Positions 25,001 to 33,230 of a stretch of 64,000 nt of DNA are shown piece after piece; within the stretch, counting starts at the first letter, position 1; every line of letters begins with the position of its first letter. The stretch covers positions 4,654,019 through 4,718,018 of the forward strand of contig KL647289.1 in NCBI GenBank assembly GCA_000727475.1, read 5' to 3'. Made by a program: the position numbers and the translations under genes. Below the pieces are notes generated by a model. The model was not told the origin of the DNA and did no database searches. It saw only the letters and a program-made list of their open reading frames with translations. Origin of the DNA: Sarcocystis neurona. Lineage: Eukaryota; Apicomplexa; Conoidasida; Eucoccidiorida; Sarcocystidae.

Positions 25001-28000
25001 GACTCAGTTGCTCCATCCACTCGTCTGCCAGCTGTTGCAGCTCGTCATTCTCCTGCCGTTGGCGTGGGGGAATCAGCTGCGGTTGCTCCCCATGGTGCTG
25101 TCGTCCGACCCTCTCCCGTGTTGCTTCTGCGCCCGTTGGGTAATTCGGGTTTTGCGAATATTGCTGCTGCAAATCCCTCAGCAGCAGAGACGCCCTTCTT
25201 CCCCTCTCCCTGTGCTTCTCCGTGTCCCTGTCCTCCTCTTTCTCCTTCTCTTCTGCGTTCTTCACCACGTTCGCCATCTGCTGCTGCTGCGCCACCTTCT
25301 CCTCCCGCGGCCCCTGTCGCTGCTTTGGCTGCTCGCAGTTCTGCTGTGATAGCCGTCCCTGTTGCTTCTGTCGCTCCGGGTGTCTCTGCTGGTGCTGTTG
25401 CTGGTGCTGCTGGTCTTGCTTCAGCGGTTGCTGCTGCTGTTGCTGCTTGTCCTCCTGTTGCTGGTAGTGCTCCTGGCCGTCGGTAATCTTCCCCTCCGGT
25501 TGGCCCTTTGCCTGCTTAGGCGTCCTTTGTTGGTGCGTCTTTCGCTTCTGCCGCAGCAGCAACAATATGCGCAAGGAGTGCACCAGGCGCGCGCAGGCAG
25601 AAGTTGCGACAGCAGCAAACTCAGACAGTAGCCCCTCAAGCAGCAAAGCCGTGTAGCGCTTGAAAGCACGTCGCGCCAGCACTTCTGCGTGGCTATCCCG
25701 AATGCACGTGCTGCTAGTGCATCCTTCTGCATGCAGGTTGATCACGTCCTGCAGTCCTCTGCAATTCTCTGCAGCGGCAGCAGCAGTTTGCTTTTTCTCG
25801 CTAAGGTAGCTCCAGAAGTCTGAATACGCGTCTCTCCGCTTCGTAGTATGCGCGTCTGCTGTAGCGTCTTCTCGACGATCCTTTTGGCTGTCTCCTACTA
25901 CCGAGACACATGCAGCAGCGTCTACGACTTGCGTCTGTCTCTGCCACTCTCCTGTTGCTTGCGCTGCTGCTGTTGCTGCAGCAGCAACTGCTTCACCCGC
26001 TGCCGCCTCTCCTGTCGGCAATGCTACTAACGCTGCTTCCCTGGCCGCTGCCGCTCCTGCGCCTGCTCCTGCTGCTTCTGCTGCTGCCACTGCAGCAGTT
26101 GCTGTGGCTGCTTCCACAACAGCTTCCGGTGCAGCTGCTGACGCCAAACCTCGCCGGGCTGCTCCTGCTGCCTCTGCTGCAACTGCTGCTGCAGGTGGCG
26201 CTGTCGCCCATGCGCCCGAGGCTTTCAAAGCGGCAGGCACTACACCAGCAGGTAGCAAAGAGGAGATGCCGACGCATCGGCACCCTGTGGCCAGTGCAGC
26301 AACAGCAAAACGTGAAGTGACAGCAGCTGACGCGCCTCGCTGCTGCTGGTTTCGTCGTCCAGAACGCTTTGCTGCTGCCTCCATCGTCAATGCCGCCACA
26401 CCCCGCAGTCCCTGCTGCGGAGACCCGGCCCTACCTGCGTTTGCTGCATCAGTTCTGCGCGTGACAAGGTATGGACCAGGCGTCCTTCTGCTGCGGCCAA
26501 AGCTTCTGCTGTTACTTCTGAGGTCGGGGTCGCAGCTACACGGTCGCTCTTCGCTGCACGTGCTGCTCCTATTGCTGCCGGGGCAGTCGCTCTTTCTTCT
26601 GCTGTTACGCCCCTCACTACTGCAGCTACGGGTGCAGCCCGTTTCACGGGTGCTGCCGCTGTCGCTGCGGCTGCAGGCACGGCTGCTGACGCTGTTGGTG
26701 CTGCGGCAGTTGCTGCAGTTCGAGCTGCTGTTGCCACTGCTCCAGCTGCCTCCCCTGTGTCTGCTGCTGTGGCGCTCGCCGTTCCCGCTGACGCCCAGTT
26801 CGCTGCAGCCCCTGCGTGTGCAGACCCTGCTGTTCCTTCTCCTCCTATCGGTTGTCCTCTCTGCCCCACGATCTGCGCTGCAGTGAGAGAGAACCCCTGC
26901 GTAGACACGGCTGCCGCTGCTGCTGCTGTGGCTCTGGGAGTTCCTCCCAGAACACGCGTCACTGTCACACCCGCCGCTGCTGCCGCTGTCGCTGCCTTTG
27001 CAGCTGCACCTAGTGTCGCTACAGCACGAACTGTCATCGCCACCTGCTCCGCTGCAAAAGCTCTCCCAAGCCTCCCCGCTTAACTTGCTCGTGATGCTGA
27101 ATTTCTCCTTGGCGCAGTAGCGGGCGTCACCACTACAGCCGCAACACGTGTGCCTGCAGCGGGGGGAGCAGCGTCCATCGCTCCAGCAGCAGCAGCAGCG
27201 CGTGTCCGTGTACAAAAACCAGCAGCCGGAGCAGCAGCAGCAGGAGGCACAACTACCCTCACAGCAACGGCAACAGCAGATACATGCTTGATTTTCCACT
27301 ACTAAGGCTGCGAGAACAGTCCACTGCCCCTCTGCAAGTTTCGCACGCTGCGGCAGCTGCTCCTCAAAAGCTCTCAACGCGGCAGCAGCAACAGCATCTG
27401 CAACATCCGCTCGTCGCCGCTGCTGCTGTTGCTGCTGCTGCTGTCTCACTAAGGGAGATGGTTTCACAGCTGGAGCAGCCAAAGCACCATGGCAGGCAGC
27501 CGTGACGCCACCCCAACGGAACCGGGGATGGCCTCTGGCGCTTAAAGACGCTCTTTCTGCTGACTGCTGCGCAGGTACTCCTGCTCCTCTTCTTAATGGG
27601 GCACCCTCGGCGCGCGGAGAAGCTTCTTCGGCCGACCTTTTATCCGCGGCCCGTTCGCCTTCTCCTGTTGCCTCCTCCACCCTCGCCTTTCCTGGAGCAG
27701 CAACAGTAGCCGCCGCACTGCCGACGGCAGCAGCGGCTCCTGAAACAGTAGCACCAGTAGCTCGTGGAGCAGCTGCTGCAGCGTGGTCTCCACCAGCAGC
27801 AGGAAGCTCTTCAGCACGTACACACAGAGCGTCACCAGCAGGAAACGGAGCGGTAGCCACAGCAACGACAGAATCAGCCTCTGTTGCATGCACCAACGCA
27901 GAGAGTAGAGGGGAAGGAGCAGCTGCAGACCAAGCGACGTCTGCAGGAATCAGTTCTCCAGATGGCCCTGCTGTCGGCTTTTCTGCTGCCACGTCTGCTG

Positions 28001-28301
28001 CTGTTAGTTCCCCGTTAGGGTCTACCTCCGCTGCAACTATTTCTACCATTCTGCCGTCTGTTGCTCTCTTCGGTGTGCTGCTGCCCGCTTGCACGCAGCC
28101 GTCGAAGCACTCGTTGCCATCCGCCACGTCCCGCAGCCGCAGCCACACTCCTTCCCACAGGCTGTCGCAGCGCCTCACACTGCAGTAGCTTCCGGTTGCA
28201 CGGCTCCTGCGTCTGCTGCTGCTATCGCGTCCGTCGTAAGCAGCTGCTGCCGTGGAGCGACTCCTCTTCGAGTCCTCGCTGCTGCTCCTGGGGAATCGCA
28301 A
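15833..28301 (-). CDS. ADAT1: ADAT1/Tad1-type adenosine deaminase, greatly expanded by insertions
   Basis: The minus strand codes, in order, for segments of the eukaryotic adenosine-deaminase (A_deamin) domain that makes inosine in tRNA. The family member Tad1/ADAT1 acts on A37 of tRNA-Ala. Segments seen: LPQRAKLAEGQWTVLAALVV (27.3 kb); VAALATGCRCVGISSLLPAG (26.3 kb); RDSHAEVLARRAFKRY (25.7 kb); LHFFCSALPCGDAAV (23.97 kb); PPTGAKAVQS and RYKPG (23.2-23.3 kb); SCSDKIWRWNALGWEG (21.77 kb); SQLSKAELAPLF (16.9 kb); SYHELKDLAVDYQQRKASW (16.0 kb). The three zinc ligands (His, Cys, Cys) and the catalytic Glu are all present. Long Gln, Ser and Ala tracts separate them. Most joins are not fixed; the best is the intron at 21,815-23,173. 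The open frame reaches 28,301 but without ATG there; the first in-frame ATG is at 28,049. The PIYLS-like strand after SCSDK was not located. I favour ADAT1 over ADAR because no dsRNA-binding domain was seen. Confidence 0.82.
16880..16935 (-). other. ADAT1: ADAT1 C-terminal segment (S.LSK.EL..LF)
   Basis: Encodes GAMTSQLSKAELAPLFQRLD. ADAT1 proteins have 'RSQISKVELFRSFQKLL' near their end. A further possible link, WVNWLSASRPACSN at about 19,640, may match the 'SINW/AISW' strand that precedes it. Confidence 0.65.
18641..18730 (-). repeat. 18-bp / six-residue tandem repeat in the deaminase gene
   Basis: Five 18-bp units give AARQTR, AADEMR, AAREVH, AASQMH and AAPEVR, a pattern AA-x-(E/Q)-(M/V/T)-(R/H). 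A more degenerate second cluster lies at about 18,470-18,570. Unlike the homopolymer tracts, the units diverge while keeping the residue pattern, which suggests this segment is translated. Confidence 0.65.
21720..21814 (-). other. ADAT1: ADAT1 exon with third zinc ligand (SCSDK)
   Basis: Starts at 21,814 after CTGCAG. It encodes GRSDLPALSRSASLSCSDK and continues IWRWNALGWEGACLS. Cys of SCSDK (about 21,770) is the third zinc ligand, and the following 'RWN.LG.QGA' is strongly conserved in ADAT1 and ADAR. The next exon is uncertain: RRLQRALIHRN at about 21,575 or CEYIALSFLSV at about 20,400 are candidates, and their order argues that only one can be right. Confidence 0.8.
21815..23173 (-). other. 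ADAT1 intron containing microsatellites and antisense-oriented CAG runs
   Basis: Donor CCAG/GTGGGC and acceptor CTGCAG/GG join in phase to give RYKPGRSDL, matching the family motif KPGRGD. The intron holds TA/CATA repeats (22,560-23,100) and, at 21,900-22,460, CAG runs on the strand opposite to the gene. Confidence 0.7.
22571..22594. repeat. (TA)n microsatellite inside the ADAT1 intron
   Basis: Uninterrupted TA run flanked by CATA and TATG units. Confidence 0.85.
23174..23325 (-). other. ADAT1: ADAT1 exon: TGAK segment ending at RYKP
   Basis: Encodes NIMAPPTGAKAVQSCVALF and ends LEAVVRYKP plus one base before the donor GTGGGC (intron starts at 23,173). ADAT1 homologues have 'RTGAK' and '(L/V)R.KPGRGD' at these points. 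Confidence 0.75.
23930..23999 (-). other. ADAT1: ADAT1 exon with PCG zinc motif
   Basis: The acceptor TTTCGGCAG places the exon start at 23,999. The frame reads HPLMRLHFFCSALPCGDAAV. PCGD lies at 23,949-23,960 and provides the second zinc ligand. The strand before it matches 'F..FSS.TPCGDASI' of ADAT1. The donor is unresolved; one candidate (GTCAGT) follows the ATATCCGCT codons. Confidence 0.85.
24115..24435 (-). repeat. 300-bp CTG/CAG tract (poly-Ser or poly-Ala if translated)
   Basis: An almost unbroken CTG-type array on the plus strand. On the minus strand the Gln frame is stopped (CAA TAG) while the Ser and Ala frames stay open. It lies just upstream of the acceptor of the PCG exon, so it may be exonic or intronic. 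Confidence 0.75.
25230..25555 (-). repeat. Gln-rich insertion inside the deaminase core
   Basis: Continues in frame from the HAE exon. CAG/CAA-rich DNA gives blocks such as HYQQQEDKQQQQQQPLKQ and QQHQQQHQQRHPERQKQQG. It lies between the first and second zinc-ligand motifs, where ADAT1 homologues normally have only some tens of residues. If translated it would form a disordered loop in the catalytic domain. Confidence 0.65.
25560..25726 (-). other. ADAT1: ADAT1 catalytic exon with HAE zinc/proton-shuttle motif
   Basis: After a likely acceptor (CATGCAG, exon from 25,726) the frame reads EGCTSSTCIRDSHAEVLARR then AFKRYTALLLEGLLSEF. His and Glu of HAE are at 25,683-25,691. The frame continues without stop into a Gln-rich insertion. 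Confidence 0.85.
26230..26330 (-). other. ADAT1: ADAT1 segment: TGxxCxG strand
   Basis: Encodes RFAVAALATGCRCVGISSLL. It corresponds to the 'VVSMGTGTKCIG' strand that lies just before the HAE motif in ADAT1. Flanking sequence is Ala-rich low complexity. Confidence 0.6.
27295..27410 (-). other. ADAT1: ADAT1 exon: N-terminal core segment
   Basis: Encodes ALRAFEEQLPQRAKLAEGQ then WTVLAALVVENQ. It aligns with the ADAT1 start where 'LPKKGKP...EWTLLAAVV' precedes the catalytic motifs. A Gln run precedes it and an intron must follow soon after. Confidence 0.7.
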
Positions 28302-28683
28302 CGGAGAAGCATAGGATGACGCATCTGCTGCTGCTGCCGTCCACCATTACCTGGAACAGCTGCTGCTGTCCGTCTGTCTGCCGAACTGGTTCTTTCTTCT
28401 TAACAACAGCCTTCTGGGGGCACCAACGTCGCGCGTCTTTGCTGCTGCACCTCTCTGCCGCTGCCGCACCTGCTTCTGCAGCTGAAGATTGCCCGCTCAC
28501 ATCGATCTGAAGCTGCTGTGGGGGATAAAAGATACATGAGCATGTGCGTGAAGAGTGACTGACGTGCTGGTTAATGCTTGCAGCTTTTGTGCCCTGAGGC
28601 TGCTGCTTCCAGAGAGTTCTACGCCGCCGCCTGCTCAGCATATGTCGGGTCCGCTGCTGCCGCTACTGCGTGCGCAACTGCTA

Positions 28684-29049
28684 CTAGCGCCCCGCGCTGA
28701 AATTCTGCTGCAGCTGCTTCCCAGCAGCAGCTGCATCGGCTTCCCAGCAGCAGCTGCATCGGCTTCCCAGCAGCAGCTGCATCGGCTTCCCAGCAGCAGC
28801 TGCATCGGCTTCCCAGCAGCAACTGCAGCTGCTTCGCCCGCTGCTCAAAAGTCGTTGTTCCACTGTGGCTGCTTCTTCTTTCGTGTGCCGCTGCTGCTTC
28901 GCGTGCGCCTCCCTCCTCTCCCTGCTGCTGTTCTTCTGGGATACCTGCTGCTGCTGCTCCTGCTTCTTCCCACCGCCGCCGTCCGTCCCGAAGCCCCCCC
29001 AGCTGCTGCCGCTGATTTTTCGTCGGTGTGCTGCTTCCGCTCCCCCCAA
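28684..29049 (-). CDS. Gln/Lys/Arg-rich frame, possible 5' exon of the deaminase gene
   Basis: The minus-strand frame includes KKQEQQQQVSQKNSSRERRE and HAKQQRHTKEEAATVEQRLL, which looks translated. It then runs into the 23-bp repeat at 28,718-28,832. It lies directly upstream of the deaminase gene on the same strand, but no splice junction was established. The plus-strand alternative (28,555-29,403) is Leu/Cys-rich antisense of CAG and was not accepted. Confidence 0.22.
   Translation of the reverse strand: MGGAEAAHRRKISGSSWGGFGTDGGGGKKQEQQQQVSQKNSSRERREAHAKQQRHTKEEAATVEQRLLSSGRSSCSCCWEADAAAAGKPMQLLLGSRCSCCWEADAAAAGKQLQQNFSAGR
28718..28832. repeat. 23-bp tandem repeat, four perfect units plus a degenerate fifth
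   Basis: The unit TTCCCAGCAGCAGCTGCATC plus GGC repeats exactly at 28,718, 28,741, 28,764 and 28,787. The fifth copy (28,810) decays after about 14 bases. Because 23 is not a multiple of three, any reading frame cycles through all three translations. Confidence 0.9.
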
Positions 29050-29403
29050 GAGGCTGTGGGTGCCGCCTTCGGAAGCCTGCTGCTGCTGCTCCTGCTCCTC
29101 CTCCTCAGCGCCTTCTCCTGCTGCTGCGACTTAACCTCAGTGCTGCTGCTGCGTTTGGCGCTTGCTCTGCTACGCAGCCTCCTCCTGTCGTGGACCCGTG
29201 CTGCTGTGTGGCTGTTTCTAAACGTCAGGTGCGTACGCGTCTGCTGCGGCTACTGCACGCTGCTGTTGCTGCTACTTCTGAGCGCCTGTTGCTGTTGCTG
29301 GTGGGACAAAGCTACAGGTTGCCCCTCATATATAGAGTCCGCAGAGGCTCTACTGACACCCGCAGACGAGCACGTAACAAGCCTCAAACGACGTACTTTT
29401 TGA

Positions 29404-32400
29404 GAGAAACTGTGCTTCCATCTGCACACAGGCGGACACATAGATGCACGCAAACACGCGTGAACCCACGGTTGCACACACGTATACATATGTATGCATA
29501 AGCCTCCTATCCCCCACCGCTTTAGTTCCCGTGTGGGTACAACTCCTTGCATGAGCAGCAGCGTATGGGTCTTATGCTGCTGCCACAACTGTTTGTGGCA
29601 CTCCTACATCTCCACCTACTGCTACGACTTCATCAGACACTAAAGGAAAAAGTCCACAAGCAGGGAAACTGTCCATAGCGCGGCCGAGTGGCATGACAGG
29701 ACGCAGACAGGGGTACACACCCCATCACAAGTAGTGGAGGGAGAAATCTTGCGTAGGGGGAGGCAGCCAATATTACTGTTATGTCGAACATACGTACCGA
29801 GGTGTTTTCCGACACGCGTGACGAGGCGCAGAGCGCAGCGAGGCCCCGTCCCAAAGAAAATGAAGTGAAAGACGTATACCTTCACAGTTGACCTCCTAAA
29901 GGCGAAGAAGAAAGCGAGCGTATACCTGGCAATACCTGGATATGTATTCTACCATTCGTCTATACAGATAGGTGGACAAGATGCACAGACCTGCCTGGAC
30001 GGACAGAAAACTCAAGTCAAGCAGTAGTAAATAGACTGGACAGGGGGCGCTTTCTTCTGTTGTTGAATGTCCCACGAGACAATGCGCAGCACGAGCGCGC
30101 ACTTCTCCGACACGCAGAGGCCCAGAAGAGTCATAAACATACGGTGGGAGGATGTTCCTCTACGCAGGCACTCTCGCGCAGCGGCCAAGACGAGCTGCCG
30201 GTGCCTGTATCGTGAGGCCCTGGCGGCGTGCCTGCAGCAGCTCGTCTGTGGCAGCAGAGACAAATATCGAGAAGTAGACACGTATTATAGACAGGACGCC
30301 GCTGTTGACACTCCACTGGGCCACGCGTGAACTCCGCGTCTCAAGAAATAAGTGCGCGCTGGAGTCGACAGTGGGCGACGCGCGCTGCTCTAAGGTTTCA
30401 TGTGGCTGTTCACTTGGCTTTTGCAACCGAAAGCGTCACTTGTGTACCTGGCAGGAGTGCGCGGCAGCAGCAGCTGCACAGCAGGAGCACCCCTGTGCCA
30501 GCAGACGAAGAAAAGAGACAGCTTCGAGGGGAGAAGGTATTTTGCTGTCTGTTTTCCTCTTATGACAGTGGTGCTGGCCACAGCATGTTACCCGTCGCGC
30601 ATGCTTCATCCAACTGCATGCGAGAGAAACGGAAAAGGAGAGGGGACGGGACGGCTACCCCAAGCGCACCGTCACTGCGGACGCTGCTGCATTATTGGCG
30701 TCGCAGTAGTAGCCATGCCATCGTCGGGTGTGCTCGTTAGACTGCGGCGTGCAGGACAAGGTGGGGGAAGACGCGTTCCGCTTGGTGTTTTTGCCGAGTT
30801 CACTCTCGTTTACTGCTGGTTTCGACTGGTGTGAACGTTTCCGGTAAGTGACACTGAAGGGCAAAAGTGTCTTTGTTATCGTTGTCTTCTTCTGTTTCCC
30901 CCTCTTCATTTTCCCTGTAGCCACGCTTCTCCGGGTGTCTAGGTGAAGACGGTGTCTCCCCCTCGGTGCAGTTTCCGCGTCCTTTAGCTTTTCTTGAACG
31001 TCCCTACCTCGACCTATTCGTTGTTACGTAGTCTTCGTCTCTGCTGTACTTCTCTCTGTCTTCTTGAGCCTTTTCCCGTAGTGCCGACTAGCCCCCTTCC
31101 GTCCTACCCCGTTCCGGGGTCGCCTCTGTGCAGCTCTGCTGCCTTCTAAGCCGCCTAATTCTCATTCTCCATGTATAAATCAGGCGCTCTGTACACGTGA
31201 AAACCGTCTACACATTTGTTGTCTTGTGTCTTTCCTGTATTTGATGTCTGACCCCTTCACTCGCGCCCCAAACTCCGTCTCTCGTCCCTTCGCAGTTCCT
31301 CCGTCCTCTTTAGTGAAACGCTATCTGTCTGTCTCTTGGCTGTTCCCCCTCCCCTCTTCAATGTGTCGCTCTCGACTGTTTTTTCTCCGGATTTGTCTGG
31401 ATTTCTCAGGCACTTCGGATCCGTCGAAGACGCAGATCTTCCCCTTGCCAATGCAGGTCTCATTCACCGCACACGTAACCAGCCGCTTAGTACTTCGCTT
31501 GCCTTATCCGCTAGCGAATTATAAACATCAGCTAGTTTCACCTTTCTCCCGCCTCCAGCGTTGCTCAAGTGGCTCAACGCAGGCCGCGTCTTCTTTTTAG
31601 GCTTCTCTTCCCGCACTGTTTGGCCTTGCACTATTGAGTTTTCGTTGTGCGGGAAGAAGCGCCCTGCTCGTGCCCTCACCACCCTGTCTCTCATACCGCT
31701 ACTTTCGCCCTTCTGTCCTACCAACGCAGGAACGTGTGAAGAAGGAGATCTCTTCTTTGCGAAGCACATATGTGTTCTGACGGTTTGCGCACATCTCCGC
31801 ACACGCGCATTCGTGTACACGTACGTTTTCACCCGTCTACTTCTCGTATGTAAAGGAAGTTGTATTCCTTTTTCCGCGGCTCCCTGCGTCCTCCCTGGCG
31901 TTCCTGTTCGGCCTTTCTATGTCTTAACTCCTCTAAAAGAAACGAGTCTTCTTACAAACACCTACACTTGGACGTATCCGTAGTTTTCTCCTGACGTAGC
32001 GACTGACACTGGCACGCATCGGGAGGGAATACGCGAATTTACGAGAGACGCGCAAGAGCGTAGCTGTTCAGTTTAATCTTCGGTGCGCGTCAGAAGAAGC
32101 AGAAGGACGAGAAATGAGGGAGACCCGCTGCCGCCTGTCTCTCTTAATGTGTGTAATACCCACACATGCACGTGTCTACCTTTGTCTACCTCGCTCTCTC
32201 TCACTGTTACCTTTGATACGCTGGTACTACTGCTGCTGGGAGTAGCGGTGCACAGAAACGGCTACAACAGCTCCGGAGTACGCTCACGTGTTTCTCTGTC
32301 CCTCTGCTCCTTCCTGCGGACATCACTGACGGTAACAAAGAAGGGAAAATTATCTTCTGACTCAGTTGTGAGGACCTGCTATTGTCTTCATCTTTAGAGT

Positions 32401-33230
32401 CGTTGAAGACAAGGCTTTCTCTCAAATCTGCAAGTGCTTGTGCCTCACGCATACACCACGTATACAGAGGGGCACACGTGCAGGTGAATACCTGCGTAGT
32501 GGTGATACGTACAGCCAAAGGCATGTGCGGCTGCCGCTACCTGCACACAAACACGAACGCATGTATAGAACGACGTCTACTGCCGCCTGTAGATTTACAC
32601 GCAAAAACACGTCTGCGCGTGCGAGTGCTTCTGTGTGTGCGGTAGAGCCATCCACCAGGGTAGCCAGGTGGCGGGCGCGGCTGCGGAACTTGCTGGGGAG
32701 GCCGTGGATCGGTCCCGCAGGCACCTGCAGGCAGTTCTTCTGCCAGTAAAAATGTTGGAGTTGCTCACAAAGTTGCACTGCACCCTCGGTTACGTACGAT
32801 ACCACTGACTCTCTGTGTGGAAGCGTCTCTACGCACGAGGTGGTTTTCCTGTCTCCAGTCTGCTGACACAAGGCCGAGACCAAGTGCGGCAGTCTCCGCG
32901 GCGAGACATGCGCTCCGTGTGGAGGGGCGTCTCTAGCGGTGTTTCGTCTGTCCGTTCCGTTTTTGCATGGCCGCGTTATCCTCGGTATGCTGTGTGATGT
33001 GTATGTGTGTGTGACTTTGTCTACGTCATTCTCATGTAGGCGCGGAAACGCATGTAAGGACGCGTGAACTCCTCCGGCTGGGGGTAGCCCGTTGCGAGTA
33101 GTGCTCTGGCCACAGCAGCTGTCCAGACGGCACCAGCGAGTGCCGGAGAGGCCGCAACAGCAGGTTCAGGAGCTGGGAGGGCCGCGGGAGAGCGGGAATC
33201 AGCAACAGCAGAAGCAGAGAGAAGCCCGCC
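29404..33230. other. unresolved region with a pyrimidine-rich plus strand
   Basis: From about 30,840 to 32,400 the plus strand is strongly pyrimidine-rich, as in the introns of the NAD kinase gene, so it may be an intron or 5' leader of the 33.2-kb plus-strand gene. The same bias makes minus-strand frames look Lys/Glu/Arg-rich, so those fragments (31,257-31,832) are not trusted. One minus-strand fragment near 32,640-32,830 is listed separately. Confidence 0.4.
32600..32830 (-). CDS. coding-like fragment, unrecognised
   Basis: The minus-strand frame contains TEGAVQLCEQLQHFYWQKNC, LQVPAGPIHGLPSKF and RSRARHLATLVDGSTAHTE, with balanced composition and no repeats. Possible companions on the same strand are AVARALLATGYPQPEEFTR (33,040-33,110) and AQALADLRESLVFNDSKDED (32,390-32,450). 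Together they could form a minus-strand gene between about 32.2 and 33.2 kb, head-to-head with the 33.2-kb gene. No family was recognised. Confidence 0.25.

Noticed and set aside
28555..29403. Plus-strand 282-residue Leu/Cys-rich frame resembling a polytopic membrane protein.
   Set aside because: The poly-Leu and poly-Cys blocks are CTG/TGC readings of the antisense of CAG runs. The minus strand reads as ordinary Gln/Lys/Arg-rich protein.
31257..31832. Minus-strand Lys/Arg/Glu-rich frames that look like a charged protein.
   Set aside because: The plus strand is pyrimidine-rich here, which alone produces Lys/Glu/Arg codons on the minus strand.
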